Assembly (NCBI RefSeq): GCF_002080395.1
Contig: NZ_CP020478.1
Location: 756,886-820,885 of the forward strand
Direction: 5' to 3'
DNA length: 64,000 nucleotides
DNA from: Campylobacter helveticus
Lineage (GTDB): Bacteria > Campylobacterota > Campylobacteria > Campylobacterales > Campylobacteraceae
The first letter of the stretch is position 1. Each line of letters opens with the position of its first letter. Of this stretch, positions 41,034-51,684 are shown piece by piece. The notes beneath the pieces are model-generated. The model saw only the letters and a list, made by a program, of their open reading frames with translations, was not told the DNA's origin and made no database searches. The position numbers and the translations under genes are program-made.

Positions 41034-42522
41034 TTTCTTCCTTTTCTTTTTCTCTCACGCAAGTTTTTTCAAAATTTTCACAAACCCATTCTATTTTATC
41101 GTGGATATTAGAAAAGTTTTTACCATAAAGCCTTTCATCTATCTCTTTAAAAATTTCTTCATCATTGTCGGCTATTTCTTTTATGTTTAGCACTTCAAGG
41201 CTATCTTTATAAGGTTCATTTTTTTCGCACCATTTGAAATTTTTACTTCCGTCATAGCATTCCCCACTCATTATACGCTTTAGGCGTTTTACGGTTACAT
41301 CGTGGGCTATGCCGTTTGGATTAAGCTCTGTGATTTCATTATTTGTTACTAAGATACATTGGCGCTTTCCTCCGTCCTCGCGATTAAGCTCCATAACGGC
41401 GTGGGCTGTGGTGCCACTTCCAGCAAAAAAGTCTAAGATGATTTCAGGCTCGTAGTTTAGGCTATGCGGAGAGTTTCCCCCCCCCCCCCCCCCATTTGTG
41501 AGGATAGCTTTAGAATCTATGTTATTATTGTATGATGAAACCATTTTTAATAAGTTTTTGATAAGTGTGCTAGGTTTTGGATTCTTAAATGGTGCGTTAG
41601 AATTTCCCTCTGCTAAAATAGAATCTAATTCCTTTTTCCCATTATCGTTTGAGTTTTCATTTTCTAAAAAAGAAAGTGTCGTATATGCTTTTCCTTCTAA
41701 AAATTCAATTTCATTTTTTCCGTTTTTTTTGCGACATTTTTCATAAGATTTTGTATAGATTCTATTGTTTTTTACAACAATAAAACCATTTTCTAATCCC
41801 CACTCAACAGCGGATTTAGACCAACGCCATACCCAATCGGTTGTTCCGTGTTTTCCGTTTTGTCGCTCTAAAAATTTATCATAACTTGTTCCAGCATAAA
41901 AAGTTTTGCCACTTATCTCAATAGGATAATCCATATTTTTAGAATACTGCAAAGAACCATAATCTAATGTTTGTGTTAAAGCATATCTGCCCCGCTCATC
42001 AATATGCTCATCTTCTAAAATAAATTTTTTAGAATCCCTTTCATCTAAACAAAAATCTTCCATATAATTTATATCTTTTGCATAGCAAATTATATAATCG
42101 TGATTTTTTGCGATTGTTGCAGTGCTTTTCCCACCCTTTTTCATAAGTCTTGAAGCACAAAAAATAAAATTTCCCTCCCCAAACACTTCATCAAAAAGCC
42201 CCTTGACATAGGCTTGATTCCTATCATCAATGCTACAAAATATCACGCCGTCCTCACGCAAAAGCTCTTTTGCAAGGCTTAGTCTTGTAAAAAGCATAGA
42301 AAGTAGATTATCCCTTGTGATAGCATTATCATAATTTGTTTGAGCGTATTTTCCCATAGTATCTTTACTATAAGGTGGGTCCATATAAATAACCTTTATC
42401 TTATTTCTATGCGTGATGAGTAGGTTTAAAAGGGCTGGGTAGTTATCGCCTATGATGAGGCGGTGCATTACGCCACCATTATCAAAACTAAGCTTTTCAT
42501 CTTTTTCAAAATATTTAATCAT
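41026..42522 (-). CDS. Phase-variable type III DNA adenine methyltransferase (Mod-like), ON
   Basis: 498 residues. Beta-class order: motif IV DPPY (48-51), then the target-recognition region, then SAM-binding motif I DFFAGSGTT (about 364-372). A G17 tract (41477-41493) encodes Gly344-349 just before motif I. In the current length the frame is open; one base lost or gained would cut off the SAM site. It sits between a 71-residue gene and res. Confidence 0.88.
   Translation of the reverse strand: MIKYFEKDEKLSFDNGGVMHRLIIGDNYPALLNLLITHRNKIKVIYMDPPYSKDTMGKYAQTNYDNAITRDNLLSMLFTRLSLAKELLREDGVIFCSIDDRNQAYVKGLFDEVFGEGNFIFCASRLMKKGGKSTATIAKNHDYIICYAKDINYMEDFCLDERDSKKFILEDEHIDERGRYALTQTLDYGSLQYSKNMDYPIEISGKTFYAGTSYDKFLERQNGKHGTTDWVWRWSKSAVEWGLENGFIVVKNNRIYTKSYEKCRKKNGKNEIEFLEGKAYTTLSFLENENSNDNGKKELDSILAEGNSNAPFKNPKPSTLIKNLLKMVSSYNNNIDSKAILTNGGGGGGNSPHSLNYEPEIILDFFAGSGTTAHAVMELNREDGGKRQCILVTNNEITELNPNGIAHDVTVKRLKRIMSGECYDGSKNFKWCEKNEPYKDSLEVLNIKEIADNDEEIFKEIDERLYGKNFSNIHDKIEWVCENFEKTCVREKEKEEND
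41477..41493 (-). repeat. G17 contingency tract in the methyltransferase gene
   Basis: Seventeen C on the plus strand (G in the gene). Length 17 leaves the methyltransferase in frame; 17 mod 3 = 2 defines the ON class (14, 17, 20). Confidence 0.95.
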
Positions 42523-42528
42523 CTCATC

Positions 42529-42744
42529 TTACGTTTTTTCCAGTCTCACATCAAAATGAAAGCCCGTGCGTTTATACCTAGTCGCTAAGGCTTTGATAAA
42601 AATAGCCTCTGTGTTATCTTCTGCCTTATCGATGAGCTTTTGTAAAAATTTCACATTACCCTCTTCAATAATGCCCTTTTCAAGCAAGTCTTCAAATTCA
42701 CGCTTGTATTGTTCTTTAAGCTCTTTTGTGAGTATTTCTTTCAT
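42529..42744 (-). CDS. Small helical protein leading the type III operon
   Basis: 71 residues, highly charged (EILTKELKEQYKREFEDLLEK), ending FHFDVRLEKT. AAGGAAAACG precedes the ATG. It ends seven bases before the methyltransferase start. No known motif; small genes in this slot often accompany Campylobacter/Helicobacter type III systems, role unknown. Confidence 0.6.
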   Translation of the reverse strand: MKEILTKELKEQYKREFEDLLEKGIIEEGNVKFLQKLIDKAEDNTEAIFIKALATRYKRTGFHFDVRLEKT

Positions 42745-42774
42745 CGTTTTCCTTAAATTTCATTTTGAAGTGCC

Positions 42775-42780
42775 ATTATA
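42775..42780 (-). promoter_or_regulatory. -10 element of the restriction-modification operon
   Basis: The minus strand reads GTATAATGG, 31 nt before the 71-residue gene. The operon thus has its own promoter, back to back with that of pdxJ. Confidence 0.55.
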
Positions 42781-42803
42781 CTAAACATAAATTAATTAAT
42801 TTA

Positions 42804-44621
<1,818 letters not shown>

Positions 44622-44622
44622 A

Positions 44623-44638
44623 TTGGAATAGTTCTTGC
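44623..44638 (+). promoter_or_regulatory. Sigma54 promoter of the small gene after pdxA
   Basis: TTGGAATAGTTCTTGC, directly after the pdxA stop: GG and GC 10 bp apart with TTGC(TT) at -12. The gene start is 31 bp downstream. Confidence 0.75.
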
Positions 44639-44669
44639 TTATAACCTTAAAAATATTAAGGAGGAAAAA

Positions 44670-44972
44670 ATGTTAGTCGATAAAGTTCAAAACAACAATT
44701 CTTTCTTTAATGCAAAAATTAAAGAAAAAGAGAAGTCCGCAGAGGAATTTCAAGCGACTTTAAATGAGATTAAAGATAAGCAAGAGCAAGAGAAGCTTGT
44801 TAAAAAAGAGGATAAAGGCTTGGTCAATCAAGACTTAGACCTTAGTGCTTTGCAAGATGGTTTTAGTATGCAAGCGTGGCAGAAATTAAGAGAAAGCCAG
44901 TATAGAAAAAATGAAGAAACTATGCTAAATAAGCTCTTTAGCGTGATTGATTCTAACAATGCTAACAGATAA
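44670..44972 (+). CDS. Small charged protein, sigma54-linked; possible CiaC-like flagellar-secreted protein
   Basis: 100 residues, no Sec signal, Lys/Glu-rich (KEKEKSAEEFQATLNEIKDK), with a C-terminal block DGFSMQAWQKLRESQYRKNE. Preceded by TAAGGAGG. Its sigma54 promoter and its place after pdxA resemble C. jejuni Cj1242 (CiaC, exported through the flagellar apparatus), but I compare from memory only. What is visible is a likely cytoplasm-made helical protein expressed with the flagellum. Confidence 0.6.
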   Translation: MLVDKVQNNNSFFNAKIKEKEKSAEEFQATLNEIKDKQEQEKLVKKEDKGLVNQDLDLSALQDGFSMQAWQKLRESQYRKNEETMLNKLFSVIDSNNANR

Positions 44973-44985
44973 GCTAAGGCTTATC
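44968..44985 (+). terminator. Hairpin at the end of the sigma54-linked gene
   Basis: GATAAGC-TAAG-GCTTATC, 7-bp stem overlapping the stop codon, then TTTAGCTTTTAAATTTT. A modest terminator before convergent nusA. Confidence 0.5.
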
Positions 44986-44993
44986 TTTAGCTT

Positions 44994-46070
44994 TTAAATT
45001 TTAAATAAATCTTGTAAATTTTTCATCGCTTCTTCATTACTCATCGTTTTAGCACCAAGCTCATTAAGCTCTATCTCAAAACCACTTAGCATTGAAGTGA
45101 GGCGTATATTAATCCCGCTTTTTCCTATGGCTTTGCTTTTTTGTTCGCTATTTAAGCTAACTATGGCTTTTTTATCTTCGATTTTGACAGAGTTAATTAT
45201 CGCTGGAGCTAAGGCGCGGGCGATTAAAATTTCATTTTCACTTGAATATTCTATACAATCGATATTTTCATTATGAAGCTCCTTGCTAACCGCATTAATC
45301 CTCACGCCTTTAACGCCCACAGTTGCACCGACTGGGTCGATATTTGCTCCATTTGCTTGGAGAATTATTTTTGCTCTTTCGCCTGGAATTCTCGCACAGC
45401 CAACGACACTGACAAGCCCATCTTTTATTTCAGGCACTTCAGCCTCAAGCAAACATTCCAAAAATTTAGGACTGGTGCGACTAAGCTCCATTTTAATGCC
45501 CTTATCTGTATAAACACGGCGAATCACAGCTTTTACGACATCTCCAACCTTAAATTTTTCTCCTTTAATGCGATTTTTACGCGGCAAAAAGGCTCTTAGC
45601 TCGTCAATTTCTATGAAAGTATTTTCCTCATTATCCACACGCACCACACTTCCAAAGACCATTTGACCGACTTTATTCTTATATTTTTCAAAAATGGTTT
45701 GTTCTAAAAGCTTTTGGATATGATATTCTAATTCTTTATGTAAGGTATTCACCGCTGTGCGTCCTAAATTTTCTAAAGAACATTCATAAGTTAGCTCATC
45801 GCCTATTTCAACATCCGCTGCCTCTTTTTTGGCTTTAGAGATAGCGATAAAACTTTCTTTATTTTCACCTAGTCTTTCATCATCGTCCGCTACAACTAGA
45901 ATTTTTTGATATAAGCTAAGTGTTTTTTTATCGACAAAAAATTCATATTCTTCGCCATAAATTTTTTTTGCCGTATTGATAAGTGCGGTGATGACCTTCT
46001 CTTTCACGCTCTCAAGCTCTAAATTTTTTTCATTAGCTATGGACTCTATGATGTCTGCTATTTTTTCCAT
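44994..46070 (-). CDS. nusA: Transcription factor NusA
   Basis: 358 residues: N-terminal RNA-polymerase-binding domain (1-125), S1 domain (about 130-200, GQMVFGSVVRVDNEENTFIEID) and two KH domains with GARIPGER-like CARIPGERAKI and KSKAIGKSGINIRLTSML. No C-terminal acidic repeats, as usual outside gamma-proteobacteria. Confidence 0.95.
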   Translation of the reverse strand: MEKIADIIESIANEKNLELESVKEKVITALINTAKKIYGEEYEFFVDKKTLSLYQKILVVADDDERLGENKESFIAISKAKKEAADVEIGDELTYECSLENLGRTAVNTLHKELEYHIQKLLEQTIFEKYKNKVGQMVFGSVVRVDNEENTFIEIDELRAFLPRKNRIKGEKFKVGDVVKAVIRRVYTDKGIKMELSRTSPKFLECLLEAEVPEIKDGLVSVVGCARIPGERAKIILQANGANIDPVGATVGVKGVRINAVSKELHNENIDCIEYSSENEILIARALAPAIINSVKIEDKKAIVSLNSEQKSKAIGKSGINIRLTSMLSGFEIELNELGAKTMSNEEAMKNLQDLFKI

Positions 46071-46186
46071 ATTGATACCTTTTTTGGGAAATTTTTAAAA
46101 AGTAGGGTGAAATTATAGCTTTAATAAGTTTAATTAAAAGTAAAATTTGGTAGAATTAGCGATTTAAAATAAGCTAAGGATAAATT

Positions 46187-46429
46187 ATGGACTTAAAATT
46201 AGCAAGAAATTTAATCAGCGACAAGCCTAAAAATATAAGCTTGGATAAGATTGAAGATGCGGTGGAGAAAGAGGGGCAGAAATTTTTTTATTTCGATAAA
46301 GAAAATTCACATAAACAACTTATCGCTTTGGTTGAGCATTTTGAAAAAAAAGGCTTAAATGTTTATCATAGGATAGTCAAATACGGACTTGATGAGCAAG
46401 ATTATATGTATGAGGTGCATATTCTTTGA
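46187..46429 (+). CDS. HP0268-family small nuclease-like protein
   Basis: 80 residues, aligning end to end (from memory) with H. pylori HP0268, including FYF(D/A), (A/S)HKQ, FF(E/K)KKG and [14 protein letters not shown]0268 was described as a small Smr-like nicking endonuclease. In both genera it precedes miaB; here the miaB TTG start overlaps its stop. Confidence 0.8.
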   Translation: MDLKLARNLISDKPKNISLDKIEDAVEKEGQKFFYFDKENSHKQLIALVEHFEKKGLNVYHRIVKYGLDEQDYMYEVHIL

Positions 46430-47727
46430 GTGCTAAAAAGTTATTTATCCAAACTTTAGGCTGTGCGATGAATGTAAGAGATAGTGAGCATATCATCGCT
46501 GAACTCACTCAAAAAGAGAATTATAGCCTAACAGAGGATATTAAAGAGGCGGATTTGATACTCATAAATACCTGCTCCGTGCGTGAAAAGCCTGTGCATA
46601 AGCTTTTTTCCGAAGTCGGTGGCTTTGAAAAGGTGAAAAAAGAGGGTGCTAAGATAGGCGTTTGTGGCTGCACGGCTTCGCATTTAGGTGGAGAAATTTT
46701 CCGCCGTGCGCCTTATGTGGATTTTGTTTTGGGAGCTAGAAATATCTCTAAAATCACTGAGGCTGTTAAAACGCCTAAATTTATAGGGGTGGATTTAGAT
46801 TATGATGAAAGCGAGTTTGCTTTTAGTGATTTTAGAAATAGTCCTTATAAATCTTACATTAATATCTCCATAGGTTGTGATAAGCACTGCACCTATTGCA
46901 TAGTTCCGCATACTAGGGGCGATGAAATTTCCATTCCTTTTGAGTTGATTTTTAATGAAGCTAAAAAGGCTGTGGAAAAGGGTGCGAAAGAGATATTTTT
47001 GCTGGGGCAAAATGTCAATAATTACGGCAAGAGATTTAGAAACGCGCATAAAAAGATGGATTTTTCCGATTTGCTTAATGCCTTAAGCGAGATAGAAAAT
47101 TTAAAACGCATCCGTTTTACAAGCCCACATCCTTTACATATGGATGATAAATTTTTACAAACCTTTAGTCAAAATGAAAAGGTTTGTAAGTCTATGCATA
47201 TGCCTTTGCAAAGTGGCTCAAGCGAAATTTTGAAAGCGATGAAGCGAGGCTATAGCAAAGAGTGGTATTTGGATAGAGCTTTAAAATTAAGAGAACTTTG
47301 TAAAAATGTTAGCATATCAACGGATATCATCGTAGCGTTTCCGGGTGAGAGCGAAAAAGATTTTGAAGATACCATAGATGTGCTTGAAAAAGTGCGTTTT
47401 GAGCAGCTTTTTTCTTTTAAATACTCCAAACGCCCCCTTACTAAAGCCGCTACAATGCCAAATCAAATTCCAGAAGATATTGCCTCAAAAAGACTAAGTT
47501 TTTTACAAAATCGCCACGCAGAAATTTTAGACACTATCACAAAAAAACAAGAGGGGCAAATTTTTGAAGTGCTTTTTGAGGAATTAAGGGCAAATAATAG
47601 TGTTGCAGGTAGAACGGATAATAATTTTTTGGTTCAAATCGAGGGTAGCGAGGAAATGCTTGGCACAATGAAACAGGTAAAAATCACAAACGCAAAACGC
47701 ATGGTGCTTTATGGGGAAATCGTTTAA
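46426..47727 (+). CDS. miaB: tRNA-2-methylthio-N6-isopentenyladenosine synthase MiaB
   Basis: 433 residues, TTG start overlapping the previous stop. UPF0004 domain [13 protein letters not shown] with further cluster cysteines NTCSVRE and GVCGCTASH; radical-SAM CDKHCTYC (Cx3Cx2C); C-terminal TRAM domain. Adds methylthio to A37 of tRNAs reading UNN codons. Confidence 0.96.
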   Translation: MSAKKLFIQTLGCAMNVRDSEHIIAELTQKENYSLTEDIKEADLILINTCSVREKPVHKLFSEVGGFEKVKKEGAKIGVCGCTASHLGGEIFRRAPYVDFVLGARNISKITEAVKTPKFIGVDLDYDESEFAFSDFRNSPYKSYINISIGCDKHCTYCIVPHTRGDEISIPFELIFNEAKKAVEKGAKEIFLLGQNVNNYGKRFRNAHKKMDFSDLLNALSEIENLKRIRFTSPHPLHMDDKFLQTFSQNEKVCKSMHMPLQSGSSEILKAMKRGYSKEWYLDRALKLRELCKNVSISTDIIVAFPGESEKDFEDTIDVLEKVRFEQLFSFKYSKRPLTKAATMPNQIPEDIASKRLSFLQNRHAEILDTITKKQEGQIFEVLFEELRANNSVAGRTDNNFLVQIEGSEEMLGTMKQVKITNAKRMVLYGEIV

Positions 47728-48346
47728 AAAGACACTTTTAATTAAACTTGCTTTTTTTTTGCAATGGCTCATTTTTTTAACTTGTTTTAAAAAATATCTT
47801 GGTGCAAAGGTCGATGATGAGCCTTATGTTGTGCTTTTTTGGCACGGACGCCTTGCTTTAATGCCCTTTGCTTTTAGGTATTTTAGAAAGAAAGGTAAGA
47901 GGGCTTTTGTGATGATTTCTCATCATAGAGATGGCGAATTTATCGCTAAGTTGATTCATTATTATGGCTTAAATGTGGTAAGAGGTAGCACTTTTAGGGG
48001 TGCGAGCAATGCTTTGCGTTCCGCCTTTAAAGTCTTAGAGCAAAAAGACGATATAGTTATAACGCCCGATGGTCCAAGAGGTCCAAGACATAGTATTTCC
48101 GATGGTCCTATCATAATAGCCCAAAAGAAAGGCGTTAAAATAAGAATTGCAAACTACGAAGCGAGTCGCTTTTGGGAATTTAAAAGCTGGGATAAAATGC
48201 TTTTACCCAAGCCTTTTAGTAGGATTGTTTATAGTTTAAGTGAGCCTTTTGACATTTCAAATTTAGAAAAAGATGAGGCAAAAGCTTTTATCAAAAAGGA
48301 ATTTGAAAAAGTTTATCAACGCGATAGTTTTAAGGAGCGAATATGA
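47711..48346 (+). CDS. DUF374 lysophospholipid acyltransferase-like protein
   Basis: 211 residues, one N-terminal hydrophobic segment. [48 protein letters not shown] are DUF374 signatures related to glycerol acyltransferases (here HG-x rather than Hx4D). Likely lipid or lipid A acyl transfer at the inner membrane. Contains a T9 run at 47752-47760. Overlaps miaB by 17 bp. Confidence 0.8.
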   Translation: MGKSFKKTLLIKLAFFLQWLIFLTCFKKYLGAKVDDEPYVVLFWHGRLALMPFAFRYFRKKGKRAFVMISHHRDGEFIAKLIHYYGLNVVRGSTFRGASNALRSAFKVLEQKDDIVITPDGPRGPRHSISDGPIIIAQKKGVKIRIANYEASRFWEFKSWDKMLLPKPFSRIVYSLSEPFDISNLEKDEAKAFIKKEFEKVYQRDSFKERI

Positions 48347-49389
48347 CGCCATTTTTTAGAAAAATCTTGCCACAAATTTTTATTAGTGCGATTTTAGAGG
48401 ATAAAAAAAACACGCTTAAAATTTGCACCTATCGTAATAAAAAACTCATAAATAAAATAGAAAAAACTTTTGATAAAAGCGAACGACTTATCGCGTTTGT
48501 TGAAAATTATGATAAAAAATTTTTCCCCTATCATATCGCTTTATTTTTAGATAGTGAAGAGCAGGGAATTTTGCCAAGTGGGGAGCAAAATTATGATGAA
48601 TTTGGCATAGGTAAGATGAGTATTAAAACCCTACCTTTAGGTGACGCTTCGCTTTATGCAGCGACCGAGCATATAGAGTATTTTAGCGAGTTGTGTGAGG
48701 ATTGTGGGGGGCTTGATTTTCTATTTTCACCTTTTGCCTTGCTTCATTTTTGCATACAAAAGGAAAAACAAGATGATAAAACAAGGCTTTATGCTTATAA
48801 GTGTGGTCAAAGTTTAGCTTTAATGGTTTATCAAAAAGGTAAAATTCTCATAGGCTCTTATAAGCTTTTTGAAAAAAGTCCAAGCTTTGAACTTGATAGC
48901 TTTGGCAATGCGGATTTAAATGATGAAAATTTAAACGATAAAGAGCTAAATGAAGAAGCAAATTCTTTGGAAAATAAAGAAGAAAAACAAGAAAGAGAAA
49001 TTTCTTTAGACAATTTTAACGAGGTGCTGGGAGATAAAATAGACGCTTTAGATGATAACCAAGAAGAAGGGCAAGATTTAAGTCAAGAAACCCAGCAAGA
49101 TATACAAATGCAAAATGATGGTGATATTAAAATGGACGAGTTGGGAAAATTTAGCGAAGATATGGAAGTTTGTCGTTTTGTGATTTCTAGCATTGAGAGT
49201 TTTTATCACGACTTGCATTATGGTGGTGATTTTGTTGATGAGATTGTTATTTTTAGTGATGAGATGCTGATGCAAAGCACTTTGGAATTCGTAGAGAACG
49301 AGACTTTTTTAAAGCCTCAAGTGAAGCTTATAGACACCCTTGACCTAATGCAAGAGGTGATGCAAAAGGAACTAAAATATGACTTATAG
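48343..49389 (+). CDS. PilM/GspL-like cytoplasmic protein with acidic insert
   Basis: 348 residues, no membrane segment. The first ~190 and last ~90 residues form a mixed alpha/beta protein (LPLGDASLYAATEHIEYF, LYAYKCGQSLALMVYQKGKI). A low-complexity Asp/Glu/Asn insert (about 190-265) separates them. Followed by two single-pass coiled-coil proteins, an arrangement like PilM-PilN-PilO. The actin-like assignment is an inference; known only as Cj0456c-like. Confidence 0.6.
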   Translation: MTPFFRKILPQIFISAILEDKKNTLKICTYRNKKLINKIEKTFDKSERLIAFVENYDKKFFPYHIALFLDSEEQGILPSGEQNYDEFGIGKMSIKTLPLGDASLYAATEHIEYFSELCEDCGGLDFLFSPFALLHFCIQKEKQDDKTRLYAYKCGQSLALMVYQKGKILIGSYKLFEKSPSFELDSFGNADLNDENLNDKELNEEANSLENKEEKQEREISLDNFNEVLGDKIDALDDNQEEGQDLSQETQQDIQMQNDGDIKMDELGKFSEDMEVCRFVISSIESFYHDLHYGGDFVDEIVIFSDEMLMQSTLEFVENETFLKPQVKLIDTLDLMQEVMQKELKYDL

Positions 49390-49903
49390 TTTTACAAAAC
49401 CACAAAAAAGACCTTTATTTAGCCTTTTGGATAGAATTTGGATAGTGCTTTTTGGCTTTGCTTTTGTTTTTATCTTTTTTGTTTTTGTGATTTATGAATT
49501 TCGTATCATTTTTACGCATAATGCGATTGATAATAAAAAAGAAGAGGTGATTTTAACCACGCAGCAAATCAAAAAAAATGAGGAGCTTTATCTTGTCTTG
49601 TTAAAACAAAGTCAAATCGCTGCAGAATTTAAGGATAAAAATCAAAACACCAAAGATAGCCTTAAAAATCTTTTTGATATGACTTTAAAAACGGGTAGCA
49701 TAAGCTTTGATAGTGTCGAGCAAAGTGCCACTATGCTTAAGCTCACGGGAGTAAGTCCTACGAAAGAAATGTTTGCCTTGCTTTTGGAAACCCCTTTAAA
49801 AAGTATATTTGACGAAACAAATACAAGTTATTATGAACTTGATAATGGCTGGTATCGTTTTGTAAGCATTAGTAAAATTTTAGGAATGAGTTATGAAAGA
49901 TAA
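49379..49903 (+). CDS. PilN-like single-pass membrane protein
   Basis: 174 residues. A short cytoplasmic N-terminus, one membrane helix (IWIVLFGFAFVFIFFVFVIY, about 21-40), a periplasmic coiled coil (about 50-95) and a small globular end with LTGVSPTKEMFALLLETPL, resembling the ferredoxin-like lobe of PilN. Overlaps its neighbours by 11 bp on each side, so the three are made together. Cj0455c-like. Confidence 0.6.
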   Translation: MTYSFTKPQKRPLFSLLDRIWIVLFGFAFVFIFFVFVIYEFRIIFTHNAIDNKKEEVILTTQQIKKNEELYLVLLKQSQIAAEFKDKNQNTKDSLKNLFDMTLKTGSISFDSVEQSATMLKLTGVSPTKEMFALLLETPLKSIFDETNTSYYELDNGWYRFVSISKILGMSYER

Positions 49904-50411
49904 AAGTTTTGAAGAGATAAATATAGTCAAAATTCTTATATTAACTTTAAGTTTTATCAGCGTTTGCACGGCTTTGATTTTATTTTTACTTTTGCCGACT
50001 TTAAAAAGCTATAAAGAACTTAGCCTTAAGGATAATTCTCAAACAGCTCTTCTTAATGCCACCAAAGCGAAATTAAACGCAAGTGAAGACAAAATAGCCG
50101 TCCTAAGAGGCGAAAATAATAAAAGCTTAGAGCAGTTTCAAACGAGTTTAAATGAGAAAAATTTTCAAACTTTTTTAACGCTTTTTTTTAAAAATATTAA
50201 GATAAAAACCCTTGAAAATGCGAACGAACTTTACCTAAAACACACGCTTTTTGTAAGTGCTTATATGGATTCCCCTAAGAATTTATACGATTTCATCGAT
50301 GCTTTGAAAAATTATGATAATCTCATCAAAATAGACTATCCCTTAAACTTAAAAGCAAAAAAAAGCGGCATAGAGCTTAGTTTTATCGCTAAAATTTATG
50401 GGGAAAAGTAA
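49893..50411 (+). CDS. PilO-like single-pass membrane protein
   Basis: 172 residues. Membrane helix (ILILTLSFISVCTALILFLL), coiled coil (about 45-85) and a C-terminal lobe AYMDSPKNLYDFIDALKNYD, then LSFIAKIYGEK, which matches the PilO pattern of a 'y..l..fi..l' helix followed by two strands. Last gene of the conserved run (Cj0454c-like); accessory DNA begins 18 bp later. Confidence 0.6.
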   Translation: MKDKSFEEINIVKILILTLSFISVCTALILFLLLPTLKSYKELSLKDNSQTALLNATKAKLNASEDKIAVLRGENNKSLEQFQTSLNEKNFQTFLTLFFKNIKIKTLENANELYLKHTLFVSAYMDSPKNLYDFIDALKNYDNLIKIDYPLNLKAKKSGIELSFIAKIYGEK

Positions 50412-50428
50412 TTTTTAAAGGAGTAACA

Positions 50429-51672
50429 ATGCAAAAAGTAGCCAACACAAATCTCCACGATGCCAAGAAAAATAAAAAAGATGAGTTCTACACGCAACTA
50501 AGCGATATAGAAAATGAATTGCAACACTACAAAGCACATTTTAAAGATAAAATCGTGTATTGCAACTGCGATGACCCACTACAAAGTGCCTTTTTTGAAT
50601 ACTTTTTCAAAAACTTCAAATGGCTTGACTTAAAGGCTCTCATCACCACTTGCTATAAAAGTCAAAATTATAGAGAAGTAAGCACAGAAGATTCCCCCAA
50701 AAAAGCCTATGCGATAAAAATCCACAGAGATGATGTGATAAAAGATGAGCTTATCAACCCACAAAAGCACTCCATTGATGATGTAGATAAAGTTTTATCC
50801 CAAATGCACCCACTGCGAGAAGTGGAAGCTACTCTCTCTCTCTCTCTGCTAGCAAATCGCAATCCCAAGAAACGCTAAAAGCCTTTGAAAACAACAAACA
50901 CAAGCTTTTTGAAAACTTTAGAGCCGAGCTAGAATCTGACCCCAAAGATTTACAAGCTACACAAAACAAAAGCACGAAATCCCCCAAACAGCCTAGCCTT
51001 TTCCCACTTGATGAAGATAAGGGACTAAATAATGCAGGGGATTTTAGAAGCAAAGACTGCATAGAGCTGCTTAAACTAGCCGATATTGTGGTAACAAATC
51101 CGCCTTTTTCACTCTTCCGTGAGTATGTCGCACAATTGGTGGAGTATGATAAGAAGTTTTTGATAATAGGGAATAAAAATGCCATTACTTATAAAGAGAC
51201 TTTTTCTTTAATCAAAGAAAACAAAATATGGCTAGGGATAACTTCCGCAAATGTCTTTTTAAAGCCTAATGAAAATCGCACAGGCTTTATACTTACCAAG
51301 CAAGTAAATGGGCTTACAAGGTGGTTTTCAAATTTAACGCATAAAAAACGCACGGAGATTTTAGAAACTATCGCTAGTTACAAAAAGAATCCAGAGCAAT
51401 ACCCAAAGTATGATAATTATGACGCTATCAATGTGGATAAAACCATTGAGATTCCGCTAGATTATGATGGGGTTATGGGCGTGCCGATAACTTTCTTAGA
51501 TAAACACAATCCTAAGCAGTTTGAGATAGTGGGCATTGATAGATATGTGGCAGACAACCCAAATTATGGTAAGAGATTTAGCATTAACGGCAGAGAGATT
51601 TACGCCAGAATCCTAATCCGCAAAATCGCTGAAGTAGCTGAGCTAAGAAAACTTGAATTTGAAAAAATGTAA
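50429..51672 (+). pseudogene. M.EcoRI-family adenine methyltransferase, out of frame at a (CT)8 repeat
   Basis: The N-terminal frame (50429-50878, 149 residues) has DEFYTQLSDIENELQHY and VYCNCDDP. The C-terminal frame is open from before 50848 to 51672 and has motif IV TNPPFSLF (51097-51108), YPKYDNYDAINVDKT and GVMGVPITFLDKHNP. All match M.EcoRI as I remember it, an N6-adenine methyltransferase. The frames part at (CT)8; (CT)7 would join them into 413 residues. Relative to M.EcoRI it has about 80 extra residues around the repeat. A switchable OFF gene rather than a dead one is likely. Confidence 0.85.
50832..50847 (+). repeat. (CT)8 dinucleotide repeat in the methyltransferase gene
   Basis: Sixteen bases of pure CT in coding sequence. 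Removing one unit (or adding two) restores the frame through to NPPF. Dinucleotide switches of this kind are rare in Campylobacter and commoner in Helicobacter. Confidence 0.95.
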
Positions 51673-51684
51673 TAAGGAGCAACA

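Noticed and set aside
39003-42744. Type I or type IIG assignment for the restriction operon
   Set aside because: No HsdS-like specificity gene; separate Mod with DPPY-then-FxGxG order and a Res with helicase plus PD-ExK fit type III.
47752-47760. T9 run in the DUF374 gene as a phase switch
   Set aside because: Moderate A/T runs are frequent in this AT-rich genome; the frame is intact and the protein is a core gene.
50429-51672. Reading the methyltransferase as two separate genes
   Set aside because: Each half contains only part of one M.EcoRI-like protein and the break falls exactly at a CT repeat; the second half has no ribosome site.
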